This document shows, piece by piece, positions 1 through 5,099 of a stretch of 5,099 nucleotides of DNA. Numbering within the stretch: position 1 is the first letter of the stretch; every line of letters begins with the position of its first letter. The stretch is from contig JAPOON010000065.1 in assembly GCA_026713405.1 (NCBI GenBank), forward strand, positions 1-5,099, read 5' to 3'. The position numbers and the translations under genes are program-made. This DNA comes from Gammaproteobacteria bacterium (lineage in GTDB: Bacteria; Pseudomonadota; Gammaproteobacteria; Pseudomonadales; Azotimanducaceae_A). The notes below the pieces were generated by a model. The model was not told the DNA's origin, ran no database searches, and saw only the letters and a list, made by a program, of their open reading frames with translations.

Positions 1-1094
1 AGCTTTGACACGGCTCGGCGGGGCGCGAGCCGGGGGAGAAGCGCCCGGGCGGATTTGGTTCCCGGAAGAGCGGAGCCCTGTTCCAAGAAAAAGCGCAGGG
101 ACTCCCTGTAATACGGGGCGGGGTCCGGGTAGTAGTCCGCGTGGGCCAGCAGGCATTCGGCGACGAACAGGTTGCCCCAGGCTTCCACGGATGCATCGAT
201 CATCGGTACCGTGACGGGCTCGATCCCGGCGCCCAGACCCGCCATGACGCCGACTGCGGTTTCGACCGCCGAATGCACTTCGGCATCCACCACCCGCTCC
301 AGCATCGATTCGGCGAACCCGACCCTCAACGGCAGCAGGTCGTCGCGGAGCGCTGCCCGGTAGTCGGGGATTGGGCTCCGCAATGACGTGGGGTCGAGTT
401 CGTCCTCGCCCGCCATGGCGTTGAGAACGATGCAGGCATCCTCGACCGTGCGCGTGATCGGGCCGACGGTATCCAGCGTTTCGGCAAGGGGAAATACGCC
501 GTGGCGGCTGACGCACCCGTAGGGCGGTTTCAGGCCAACCACCCCGCAGGCGCTGGCCGGGTAACGCAGGCTTCCGCCGGTGTCGGTACCGAGCGTGGCG
601 AAACAGAGACCCGCCGCCGCCGCGACGCCCGAGCCGCTGGAGGACTGGCCGGTCCAATGCCCGGAATGCCACGGGTTACACGGCGGAACCACGTCAGGGT
701 GATAGCCGATGCCCGCGAACTCGGTCATCACCAGCTTGCCGACCAGCACCGCACCCGCCTTGCGTAGTCGTGCGACTACGGTGGCGTCATCGGCGGGGAT
801 ACGGTCGCGGAGGATTTTCGATCCGCAGGTGGTTCGAATAGCCGCGGTATCGATCAGATCCTTGGCCCCGAAGGGTATGCCGTGTAGCGGCCCCCGGTAG
901 TTTCCGGCGGCGATCTCCTTTTCGGCGAAGCGGGCTTGCGACAGTGCGAAGTCAGAGCACACGGTAATGAACGCGTGCAAATCCGTATCGAGGGCATCGA
1001 TGCGTGCCAGGATAGCCCGGGTGAGTTCGACAGGTGAGATATCCCGCCGCTCGATCAGCGCGGCAACCTCGGCGATGGAATCGTAGTGCAGCAA
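1..1094 (-). CDS. Amidase-signature family hydrolase, C-terminus cut by the window edge
   Basis: This is an amidase-signature serine hydrolase, which cleaves amide or sometimes ester bonds through a Ser-cisSer-Lys triad. Reading the minus strand gives 364 open codons that run off the left edge. The catalytic Lys is K78 in GIPFGAKDL, the cis-Ser is S151 in GQSSSGSG, and the nucleophile is S175 in GTDTGGSLRYP, followed by ACGVVGLKP. The S151-to-S175 spacing of 24 residues equals that in fatty acid amide hydrolase (S217/S241). The usual GGSSGGS loop is altered to GQSSSGS. Family members are usually about 450-500 residues, so roughly 100 are missing. I chose TTG at 1094 because no ATG or GTG lies nearby in frame and the following LHYDSIAEVAALIE matches a typical family N-terminus; its ribosome site is weak. 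It lies 22 bases after the SnoaL-like gene and is probably translationally coupled to it. It appears cytoplasmic, since there is no signal peptide. The substrate is unknown; the family call is firm. Confidence 0.93.
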   Translation of the reverse strand, partial: MLHYDSIAEVAALIERRDISPVELTRAILARIDALDTDLHAFITVCSDFALSQARFAEKEIAAGNYRGPLHGIPFGAKDLIDTAAIRTTCGSKILRDRIPADDATVVARLRKAGAVLVGKLVMTEFAGIGYHPDVVPPCNPWHSGHWTGQSSSGSGVAAAAGLCFATLGTDTGGSLRYPASACGVVGLKPPYGCVSRHGVFPLAETLDTVGPITRTVEDACIVLNAMAGEDELDPTSLRSPIPDYRAALRDDLLPLRVGFAESMLERVVDAEVHSAVETAVGVMAGLGAGIEPVTVPMIDASVEAWGNLFVAECLLAHADYYPDPAPYYRESLRFFLEQGSALPGTKSARALLPRLAPRRAVSK

Positions 1095-1116
1095 CCGGGC
1101 GGCTCGCTCGCGCCGG

Positions 1117-1620
1117 TTACTGGCCGATCCAGGGCGTCTTCACCCAGCCTTCCGAATAGGGGCTCATGATCTGCATCCTGAGCGCCACCTTGCTGAAACG
1201 CCATTGACCGTCGATCTTGACGAGATCGTCGTCATATACGCCGGCGATCCAGACGGGCTCCCTGCCGTCGCCGTCCGGGCTTGGCATGGTCCCCAATTGC
1301 CACAGGTACCAGGTTCCATGCGCCGATTGCCCGTCGTCGGCGAGTTCGATGTGCGGAGCGATCATGTAGTGAATCGCCCAGAGCATGATGTCGTCGGCGC
1401 CCTCGAGAAAAGTCCGAATCTCGTCGTGGCCGTTGTAGGAGCCGTACTCCTCGCCGATGTCGAAGACGGCGTCCTCGGTGAACAGGGCCATCATGCCGTC
1501 GAGGTTGTGGGTCGGGTCGCAGTAGCGGCCGTACAGGACCTTGAGGGCACGGATCGCCTCGATGTCCTCGAGGCGTGCGAGGCGGCGCCTCAATTGCAGC
1601 AGTTCGCTTTCCTCTGTCAT
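1117..1620 (-). CDS. SnoaL-like / NTF2-fold domain protein (167 aa)
   Basis: This is a small single-domain protein of the NTF2-like (SnoaL) superfamily, a cone-shaped alpha+beta fold used by polyketide cyclases, dehydratases, isomerases and the beta subunits of ring-hydroxylating dioxygenases. An N-terminal helix (about residues 5-33) is followed by LFTEDAVFDIG (46-56), a GHDEIRTFL helix (64-72), HYMIAPHIEL (84-93), the strand GTWYLWQLG (102-110), and a C-terminal DGQWRFSKV (137-145), all typical of the family. D35 and H84 fall roughly where scytalone dehydratase carries catalytic Asp31 and His85, but I cannot align them rigorously. The ATG start is supported by GAGGA six bases upstream. It sits between the 114-residue protein and the amidase and downstream of the Rieske oxygenase. 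It could be an enzyme (dehydratase or isomerase) or a beta-subunit-like partner of the oxygenase. The fold call is good; the role is inference. Confidence 0.85.
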   Translation of the reverse strand: MTEESELLQLRRRLARLEDIEAIRALKVLYGRYCDPTHNLDGMMALFTEDAVFDIGEEYGSYNGHDEIRTFLEGADDIMLWAIHYMIAPHIELADDGQSAHGTWYLWQLGTMPSPDGDGREPVWIAGVYDDDLVKIDGQWRFSKVALRMQIMSPYSEGWVKTPWIGQ

Positions 1621-1626
1621 GGATGG

Positions 1627-1631
1627 TCCTC
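1627..1631 (-). promoter_or_regulatory. Ribosome binding site of the SnoaL-like gene
   Basis: The minus strand reads GAGGA six bases before the ATG at 1620, a good Shine-Dalgarno match that supports this start. It lies in the 36-base gap after the preceding gene. Confidence 0.7.
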
Positions 1632-1656
1632 GATCCGAATTCGGTTTGCGCGTGGC

Positions 1657-2001
1657 TCAGTCATCCGGCGGAGTCATGTTGGGTATCTCGACGCGCACCA
1701 GCCGGTGCGGCTCGAATCCGTCCACAACGGCGGGCTGCTTGAACAACTCGACGGCGGGCGCCACTTCGCAGTAGGACAGGGTCAGGTGGAAAAGCGGTTT
1801 CAGTTCGTCCGGCAGGGCGGCGGGATCGTGATCCTTGAGCATGGTCAGGATGTCGTCGATGCGGGACTGCATGGCGGTATAGAAGGCGCCGATGTCCTCC
1901 ATGTTCGAAGCAAGCCGGGCGCCCTGACGCTCCGCTTCGGTGCGCAATGCCCACTTGTCCGCGAACGGCAGCAGTTCCGCGAATTCCGGGGGCAGGCTCA
2001 A
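1657..2001 (-). CDS. Small helical protein of unknown function (114 aa), TTG start
   Basis: I cannot assign a function. The protein starts SLPPEFAELLPFADKWAL and continues as predominantly helical segments: TEAERQGARL (21-30), MEDIGAFYTAMQSRIDDILTML (34-55), LPDELKPLFHLTLSYCEV (63-80). It ends in a short PAVVDGFEPHRLVRVEIPN stretch (90-108). There is no signal peptide, membrane segment, metal-binding cluster or catalytic signature. From memory, similar short proteins accompany Rieske oxygenase genes, but I could not verify this. An in-frame ATG at 2061 would add 20 residues, overlap the Rieske stop codon and give an Arg/Gly-rich leader (DRRRGQHGRGDR) that does not look like a protein N-terminus. 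TTG at 2001 has GGAG eight bases upstream and lies 40 bases after the Rieske gene, so I prefer it. Position directly after the oxygenase suggests an accessory role such as complex stability or regulation; this is inference. Confidence 0.75.
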   Translation of the reverse strand: MSLPPEFAELLPFADKWALRTEAERQGARLASNMEDIGAFYTAMQSRIDDILTMLKDHDPAALPDELKPLFHLTLSYCEVAPAVELFKQPAVVDGFEPHRLVRVEIPNMTPPDD

Positions 2002-2009
2002 GGCTCGAT

Positions 2010-2013
2010 CTCC
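2010..2013 (-). promoter_or_regulatory. Ribosome binding site deciding the TTG start of the 114-aa gene
   Basis: GGAG on the minus strand ends eight bases before TTG at 2001. It favours this start over the ATG at 2061, which lies inside the preceding Rieske coding sequence. Confidence 0.6.
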
Positions 2014-2041
2014 GCGGCCGTGTTGGCCTCGCCGCCGATCA

Positions 2042-3232
2042 TCAGGCGTTGACCATGTCATCGATGATCTTGCTCGAGTGCCGGATCAGCACTTCCTGAT
2101 CCTGCAGGATCTGGTGGGTGATCGCGCCGGATTCCAGCCCCACCTGGGTGGCTTCCAGCGTGCTGCCGTCCTCCAGCCAGGCATCGCGCAACAGCACCTT
2201 GCTGTGCTCCAGGTTGAAGCGCTGGGGCACGGTCTTCGCCGGCGGCAGGTATCCCCGCGCTTCCCAGATGGCTTCGTTGACGGAAATGGGCCACATGGTG
2301 TGCGTGATGTACATGTTGGCGAACAGCAGCAGCTGCATGTTCGGAAAGACCACGTATTCGTCGAACGCCCAGTTCGGGTCCTTTGCCGGGTTCATGCCCG
2401 GGGGCGTCTCCCCGGTTGCGAAGTTGGCCACCGACGGGCCGTGCGCGAAGGCCTGCAACGCACTCGGCGTCGGCTGGAACTCCCGGTTCCCGTAGTAGGA
2501 GATCAGGCGATTGCGCTCGAACAGGCGTATGTCGACGACGTGCCGAGAGGGCTCCTGCCGGTTGGTGAGAAAACCAGGCAGCGAGCGGCGGTGCAGCGTC
2601 TTGGCGTGATAGCCCTCCTGCTGGGAATCGACCAGCACTTTCCAGTTGGCCCGAAGCCGGGCGCGATAGCAGAAGCAGACGCTGAACGCATCGAACGGAT
2701 AGCCGGCCGTGAGGCCGTCGATTTCTTCCATGTGTTCGGTAAGCGTCCGTTCGGGTTCCGGCGCCGGATTCACGAAGACGAAGCCGTTCCAGGTCTCGGT
2801 GGGCAATTCGTGCAGCCCCAGGTTCGGTTTGTCCAGGTCGAAGAACATGTCTTCCTCGGAAACACCGAAGAGCTTGCCGTCGTTGCGGTAGGTCCAGCCG
2901 TGATACTTGCAGGTGAACCGGTTGCGGCGGCCGCATTCGTCCCACACCAGCTTGTTGCCGCGGTGGATGCAGACGTTGTGAAAGGCCCGCACGCGGTTAT
3001 CGGCCCCACGCGTGATCAGTATGGAGGCCGGAAGCACATCGATGGAGCGAACGACATAGTCGCCGGGTTGCGGTATCTCGTCCGCACGGCCCATGTGCAA
3101 CCATGTGTTCCGGAATATGCGCCGGCGCTCCTTCTCGAAATACTCCGCTGAAATATACGGCTCGATCGGCACCGGCCCGGTGCCGAGCTCCGGGTATTCA
3201 AGCGTGTACCGCCGCTCGCCCGATGCGCCCAT
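2042..3232 (-). CDS. Rieske [2Fe-2S] oxygenase, catalytic alpha subunit (396 aa)
   Basis: This is the terminal component of a Rieske non-heme iron oxygenase, which uses O2 and electrons from a reductase to hydroxylate or dealkylate an organic substrate. The N-terminal Rieske domain has C88-x-H90-x17-C108-xx-H111 (CIHRG and CKYHGW). The C-terminal catalytic domain carries NWKVLVDSQQEGYH then AKTLH. This gives iron ligands H209 and H214, bridging acid E206, and a likely third ligand D355 in WLEDGSTLEATQ. The bridging acid is Glu where naphthalene-type dioxygenases have Asp; Glu is known in carnitine monooxygenase CntA. The length is near normal (about 400-450), slightly short. TTG at 3235 directly precedes ATG at 3232; the ATG is better placed behind GGGGGA. 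No reductase, ferredoxin or classical beta subunit lies in the window. The SDR upstream could oxidise a diol or alcohol product. The family call is very firm; the substrate is unknown. Confidence 0.96.
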   Translation of the reverse strand: MGASGERRYTLEYPELGTGPVPIEPYISAEYFEKERRRIFRNTWLHMGRADEIPQPGDYVVRSIDVLPASILITRGADNRVRAFHNVCIHRGNKLVWDECGRRNRFTCKYHGWTYRNDGKLFGVSEEDMFFDLDKPNLGLHELPTETWNGFVFVNPAPEPERTLTEHMEEIDGLTAGYPFDAFSVCFCYRARLRANWKVLVDSQQEGYHAKTLHRRSLPGFLTNRQEPSRHVVDIRLFERNRLISYYGNREFQPTPSALQAFAHGPSVANFATGETPPGMNPAKDPNWAFDEYVVFPNMQLLLFANMYITHTMWPISVNEAIWEARGYLPPAKTVPQRFNLEHSKVLLRDAWLEDGSTLEATQVGLESGAITHQILQDQEVLIRHSSKIIDDMVNA

Positions 3233-3238
3233 CAAGTT

Positions 3239-3244
3239 TCCCCC
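3239..3244 (-). promoter_or_regulatory. Ribosome binding site of the Rieske oxygenase gene
   Basis: GGGGGA on the minus strand lies six bases before ATG at 3232. It would be only three bases from the alternative TTG at 3235, so it supports the ATG. It is in the 30-base gap after the Asp-box gene. Confidence 0.55.
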
Positions 3245-3262
3245 GATTTTCCGGTTACCGCG

Positions 3263-4369
3263 TCAGGCCTGTTCCCTCTCACGCTTATCAAAGGCAAGGT
3301 CCTTCTGCAGGATGTTGTGGTGGATGGTTTTCGATATCGGCGAAAGGCCGCTCGCCACGCACTGCCAGGACTCGCCCTCGTCGTCCGTGGACCAGAGTTC
3401 GCCGTCGGTGTTCGCGGCGTAGATGCTCAAGCCTCCCGGCCAGGCATTCAGGCACATGGCCTCGAAGCTGGCATCGAAGCGGGAAGGCATGCCATTGTCG
3501 ACGATCTCCCAGGACTCGCCACCGTTGCGGGTTCTCGCCACCTTGGGGTTGGCGCTCTTCGACTGCATCCAGTGAAACGGATCCGCATCGCCGCCACAGA
3601 CGAACATGACATCCTCGTTCAGGGGATTGACCACCATCGGATCGGGGTAGCCGATGGGCTTGATGCGCTCGGTCAACTCGTTCCAGTTCTCTCCGGCATC
3701 GTCGCTGCGATAGAAGCCGTAGCCCGTGGGCAGGAACAGGCGGTCCGGGTTGCTGCTCAGTATGAGCACGCGATGCACATCGTCGTTGAATCCCTGCAGC
3801 TCCTGCCAGGATTCTCCGCCGTCGGTGGTCTTGAACAGCCCGCCCTGCTCGACGCAGGCGTATACCGTGTCCGGATTCTCCGGATGGATGGAAACGTTGA
3901 TGACGTGAGCATCGTGGGGCGGTGCCGGGAACGTCCAGTTCGGCACGCTCGGCATCGATCGAAGCGATGCCAGTTCCCGCCAGTTTCGTCCCAGGTCGTC
4001 GCTCGCGTAGAGATGCGCGGGCTCGGTTCCGGCGAACAGGCGCATGTCGCCGTTCGTGCGCACGTAGTTCACGCAGTAGACGTTGTCAGAGGCGATGCCG
4101 TTCGTGCGTTTTTCCCAGGACTGTCCGTCGTCCTCGCTGACAAAGAGGCCGGCATCGTGGGTGGCGGCCAGAATGACGCCGGACTCGGGTTCCCGGGCGA
4201 GCGCGATAGCGTGGTACTCCTCGAGCGACCGGCCCGTCTCGTTCCAGGACTGGGCGGCGCCGGCGCGCTCCAGGGTCGCAACGCCCCGGATGGTCGCCAC
4301 CAGCAGCCGGTTGGACGGTTCCTCTGACCGGTAGGCACTCGGCCCGCCGTGAGATAGGCAGATTGTCAT
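3263..4369 (-). CDS. Asp-box (BNR-like) beta-propeller protein (368 aa)
   Basis: This is a repeat protein built of Asp-box motifs (S/T-x-D-x-G-x-x-W), which mark beta-hairpins in propeller folds such as sialidases, the VPS10/sortilin type and Ycf48-like assembly factors. Six boxes are visible: SEDDGQSW (78-85), SDDLGRNW (123-130), TTDGGESW (181-188), SDDAGENW (222-229), TRNGGESW (280-287, Asp replaced by Asn) and TDDEGESW (328-335). They recur every 41-58 residues, fitting a six- or seven-bladed propeller. I see no sialidase Arg-Ile-Pro (RIP) motif, so hydrolase activity should not be assumed. The N-terminus MTICLSHGGPSAYRS has no hydrophobic signal segment, which suggests a cytoplasmic location, unusual for Asp-box proteins. 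ATG at 4369 has AAGGAGA seven bases upstream; an in-frame ATG at 4528 would overlap the SDR gene and is rejected. It may be a binding, scaffold or lactonase-like protein; the function is unknown. Confidence 0.9.
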   Translation of the reverse strand: MTICLSHGGPSAYRSEEPSNRLLVATIRGVATLERAGAAQSWNETGRSLEEYHAIALAREPESGVILAATHDAGLFVSEDDGQSWEKRTNGIASDNVYCVNYVRTNGDMRLFAGTEPAHLYASDDLGRNWRELASLRSMPSVPNWTFPAPPHDAHVINVSIHPENPDTVYACVEQGGLFKTTDGGESWQELQGFNDDVHRVLILSSNPDRLFLPTGYGFYRSDDAGENWNELTERIKPIGYPDPMVVNPLNEDVMFVCGGDADPFHWMQSKSANPKVARTRNGGESWEIVDNGMPSRFDASFEAMCLNAWPGGLSIYAANTDGELWSTDDEGESWQCVASGLSPISKTIHHNILQKDLAFDKREREQA

Positions 4370-4376
4370 GTTCGTG

Positions 4377-4383
4377 TCTCCTT
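4377..4383 (-). promoter_or_regulatory. Strong ribosome binding site of the Asp-box gene
   Basis: AAGGAGA on the minus strand, a near-consensus Shine-Dalgarno site, lies seven bases before ATG at 4369. It is the strongest ribosome site in the window and settles the start against the longer open frame from 4528. Confidence 0.85.
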
Positions 4384-4415
4384 GATCTGTAGCATAGCCG
4401 GCATCGATCCCCGGA

Positions 4416-5099
4416 CTACTCCGGCATGGGCGGAAAGGCGCCGGACTGGGCCGCAACGCCCCCGTCGACGCTGATGACGGCGCCGGTGACGAAGGAAGCC
4501 GCATCCGAACACAGCCAGAGTACCGCATCGGCGATCTCCTCCGGCTTGCCCATGCGATTGACGGGCTGCATCACGGTCATGGCGTCGCGAACTTCCGGTA
4601 CGTCGCCGACGAAGTCATTGATCATCTGTGTGGCGATAACGCCCGGGCAGATGCAGTTGACACGCACGCCCGTCAGGGAACATTCCAGCGCCGCCGCCTT
4701 GGTCAACCCGATCACGCCATGCTTGCTGGCCACATAGTGGGCCATGGTCCGGTAACCGAACAGCGCCGCGGTCGACGCGGTATTGACGATGACGCCGCTG
4801 CCCTGGCCCGTCATTACCGGTATCTGGTACTTGAGGCCGGCCCAGACAGACTTCAGGTTGACGCCGATGACATGATCGAAATTTTCCTCCGAACAGGCCG
4901 CGATCGGCGTGAATTCACCGTCGATGCCGGCATTGTTGTGCGCGAAGTCCAGCCGCCCGAAGCGTTCCACGGCAAACCCCACCGCGGCCTCCACATCGGA
5001 GGTCCGAGAGACGTCGGTGGGTATGAATGCCGCTTCTCCCCCGGTCTCGCGCATGAGCCGTATGGTTTCCTCGCCGCCTGCCCCACCGATATCGGCGCG
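4416..5099 (-). CDS. Short-chain dehydrogenase/reductase (SDR), N-terminus beyond the window edge
   Basis: This is an NAD(P)-dependent oxidoreductase of the classical SDR family (FabG-like), interconverting an alcohol and a ketone. The frame is open from the right edge and shows 227 residues. The TGxxxGxG cofactor-binding motif and first strand, probably about 30 residues, lie outside. The visible part opens with ADIGGAGGEETIRLM. Visible motifs, numbered from the first visible residue: the TDVS acid near 29, NNAG at 55-58, N81 in VNLKS, catalytic S109 in VNTAS, Y122-VAS-K126, and CPG at 151-153. The C-terminus has the usual VTGAVISVDGG. The Asn-Ser-Tyr-Lys tetrad is complete, so it should be active. 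The ATG at 5054 is internal, not the start, because clear family sequence precedes it. It is the most upstream visible gene, 46 bases before the Asp-box gene. In a Rieske operon an SDR often oxidises a dihydrodiol or alcohol intermediate; that role is inference here. Confidence 0.94.
   Translation of the reverse strand, partial: RADIGGAGGEETIRLMRETGGEAAFIPTDVSRTSDVEAAVGFAVERFGRLDFAHNNAGIDGEFTPIAACSEENFDHVIGVNLKSVWAGLKYQIPVMTGQGSGVIVNTASTAALFGYRTMAHYVASKHGVIGLTKAAALECSLTGVRVNCICPGVIATQMINDFVGDVPEVRDAMTVMQPVNRMGKPEEIADAVLWLCSDAASFVTGAVISVDGGVAAQSGAFPPMPE

Noticed and set aside
1..75. Possible frameshift near the visible C-terminal end of the amidase
   Set aside because: The last about 25 residues match the family only loosely, but the frame stays open to the edge and the G-x-A-L-x-G-T pattern followed by an Ala/Arg-rich helix is usual there. 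The sequence ends before this can be judged.
763..780. Perfect 8-base inverted repeat with a 2-base loop (CGTAGTCG / CGACTACG)
   Set aside because: It lies in the middle of the amidase coding sequence, has no T-run, and encodes conserved-looking residues (VVARLRK), so a terminator or operator role is not supported.
1204..2052. Long plus-strand open frame (282 codons) opposite the SnoaL-like and 114-residue genes
   Set aside because: It is antisense to two supported genes, shows no family motifs, and is of the kind expected opposite GC-rich coding sequence.
2002..2061. ATG at 2061 as start of the 114-residue gene
   Set aside because: It lies inside the Rieske coding sequence and gives an Arg/Gly-rich leader unlike a protein N-terminus; TTG at 2001 has a well-placed GGAG.
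1940..3151. Long plus-strand open frame (403 codons) opposite the Rieske gene
   Set aside because: The minus strand carries all Rieske and iron ligands. The plus-strand product is a low-complexity mirror rich in Arg, Val and Gly with no recognisable domain.
3317..4327. Long plus-strand open frame (336 codons) opposite the Asp-box gene
   Set aside because: Antisense shadow of a gene with six clear Asp-boxes and a near-consensus ribosome site; no motif supports the plus-strand frame.
4367..4528. N-terminal extension of the Asp-box protein from ATG at 4528
   Set aside because: It would overlap the SDR coding sequence by over 100 bases and encodes a Pro/Ser/Arg-rich stretch, while ATG at 4369 has a near-perfect Shine-Dalgarno site.

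Overview
The window is visibly GC-rich, carries Shine-Dalgarno sites and is packed with six genes on the minus strand, read right to left, with no plus-strand gene I can support. The style (high GC, operon layout, occasional TTG starts, Rieske oxygenase plus SDR plus NTF2-like protein) suggests a catabolic or accessory locus of a proteobacterium. This taxonomic placement is inference; nothing in the window fixes the species.

In transcription order the genes are: (1) a short-chain dehydrogenase/reductase (SDR) whose N-terminus lies beyond the right edge; (2) a 368-residue Asp-box (BNR-like) beta-propeller protein without an obvious signal peptide; (3) a Rieske [2Fe-2S]/mononuclear iron oxygenase alpha subunit of 396 residues with all iron ligands present, using Glu rather than Asp as the bridging acid; (4) a 114-residue helical protein of unknown function, probably starting at TTG; (5) a 167-residue SnoaL-like/NTF2-fold protein; (6) an amidase-signature hydrolase starting at TTG, whose C-terminus lies beyond the left edge. 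The gaps are 46, 30, 40, 36 and 22 bases, and I see no internal promoter or terminator, so a single transcript is likely. The operon continues past both ends.

The set looks like a small-molecule catabolic pathway. The Rieske oxygenase would hydroxylate or dealkylate an organic substrate, the SDR would oxidise an alcohol or diol, and the amidase would cleave an amide (or related) bond. The NTF2-fold and 114-residue proteins could be accessory or subunit-like partners. No ferredoxin or reductase for electron delivery and no conventional beta subunit is encoded here. The substrate cannot be read from the sequence. The least explained parts are the 114-residue protein and the Asp-box propeller embedded among the enzymes.
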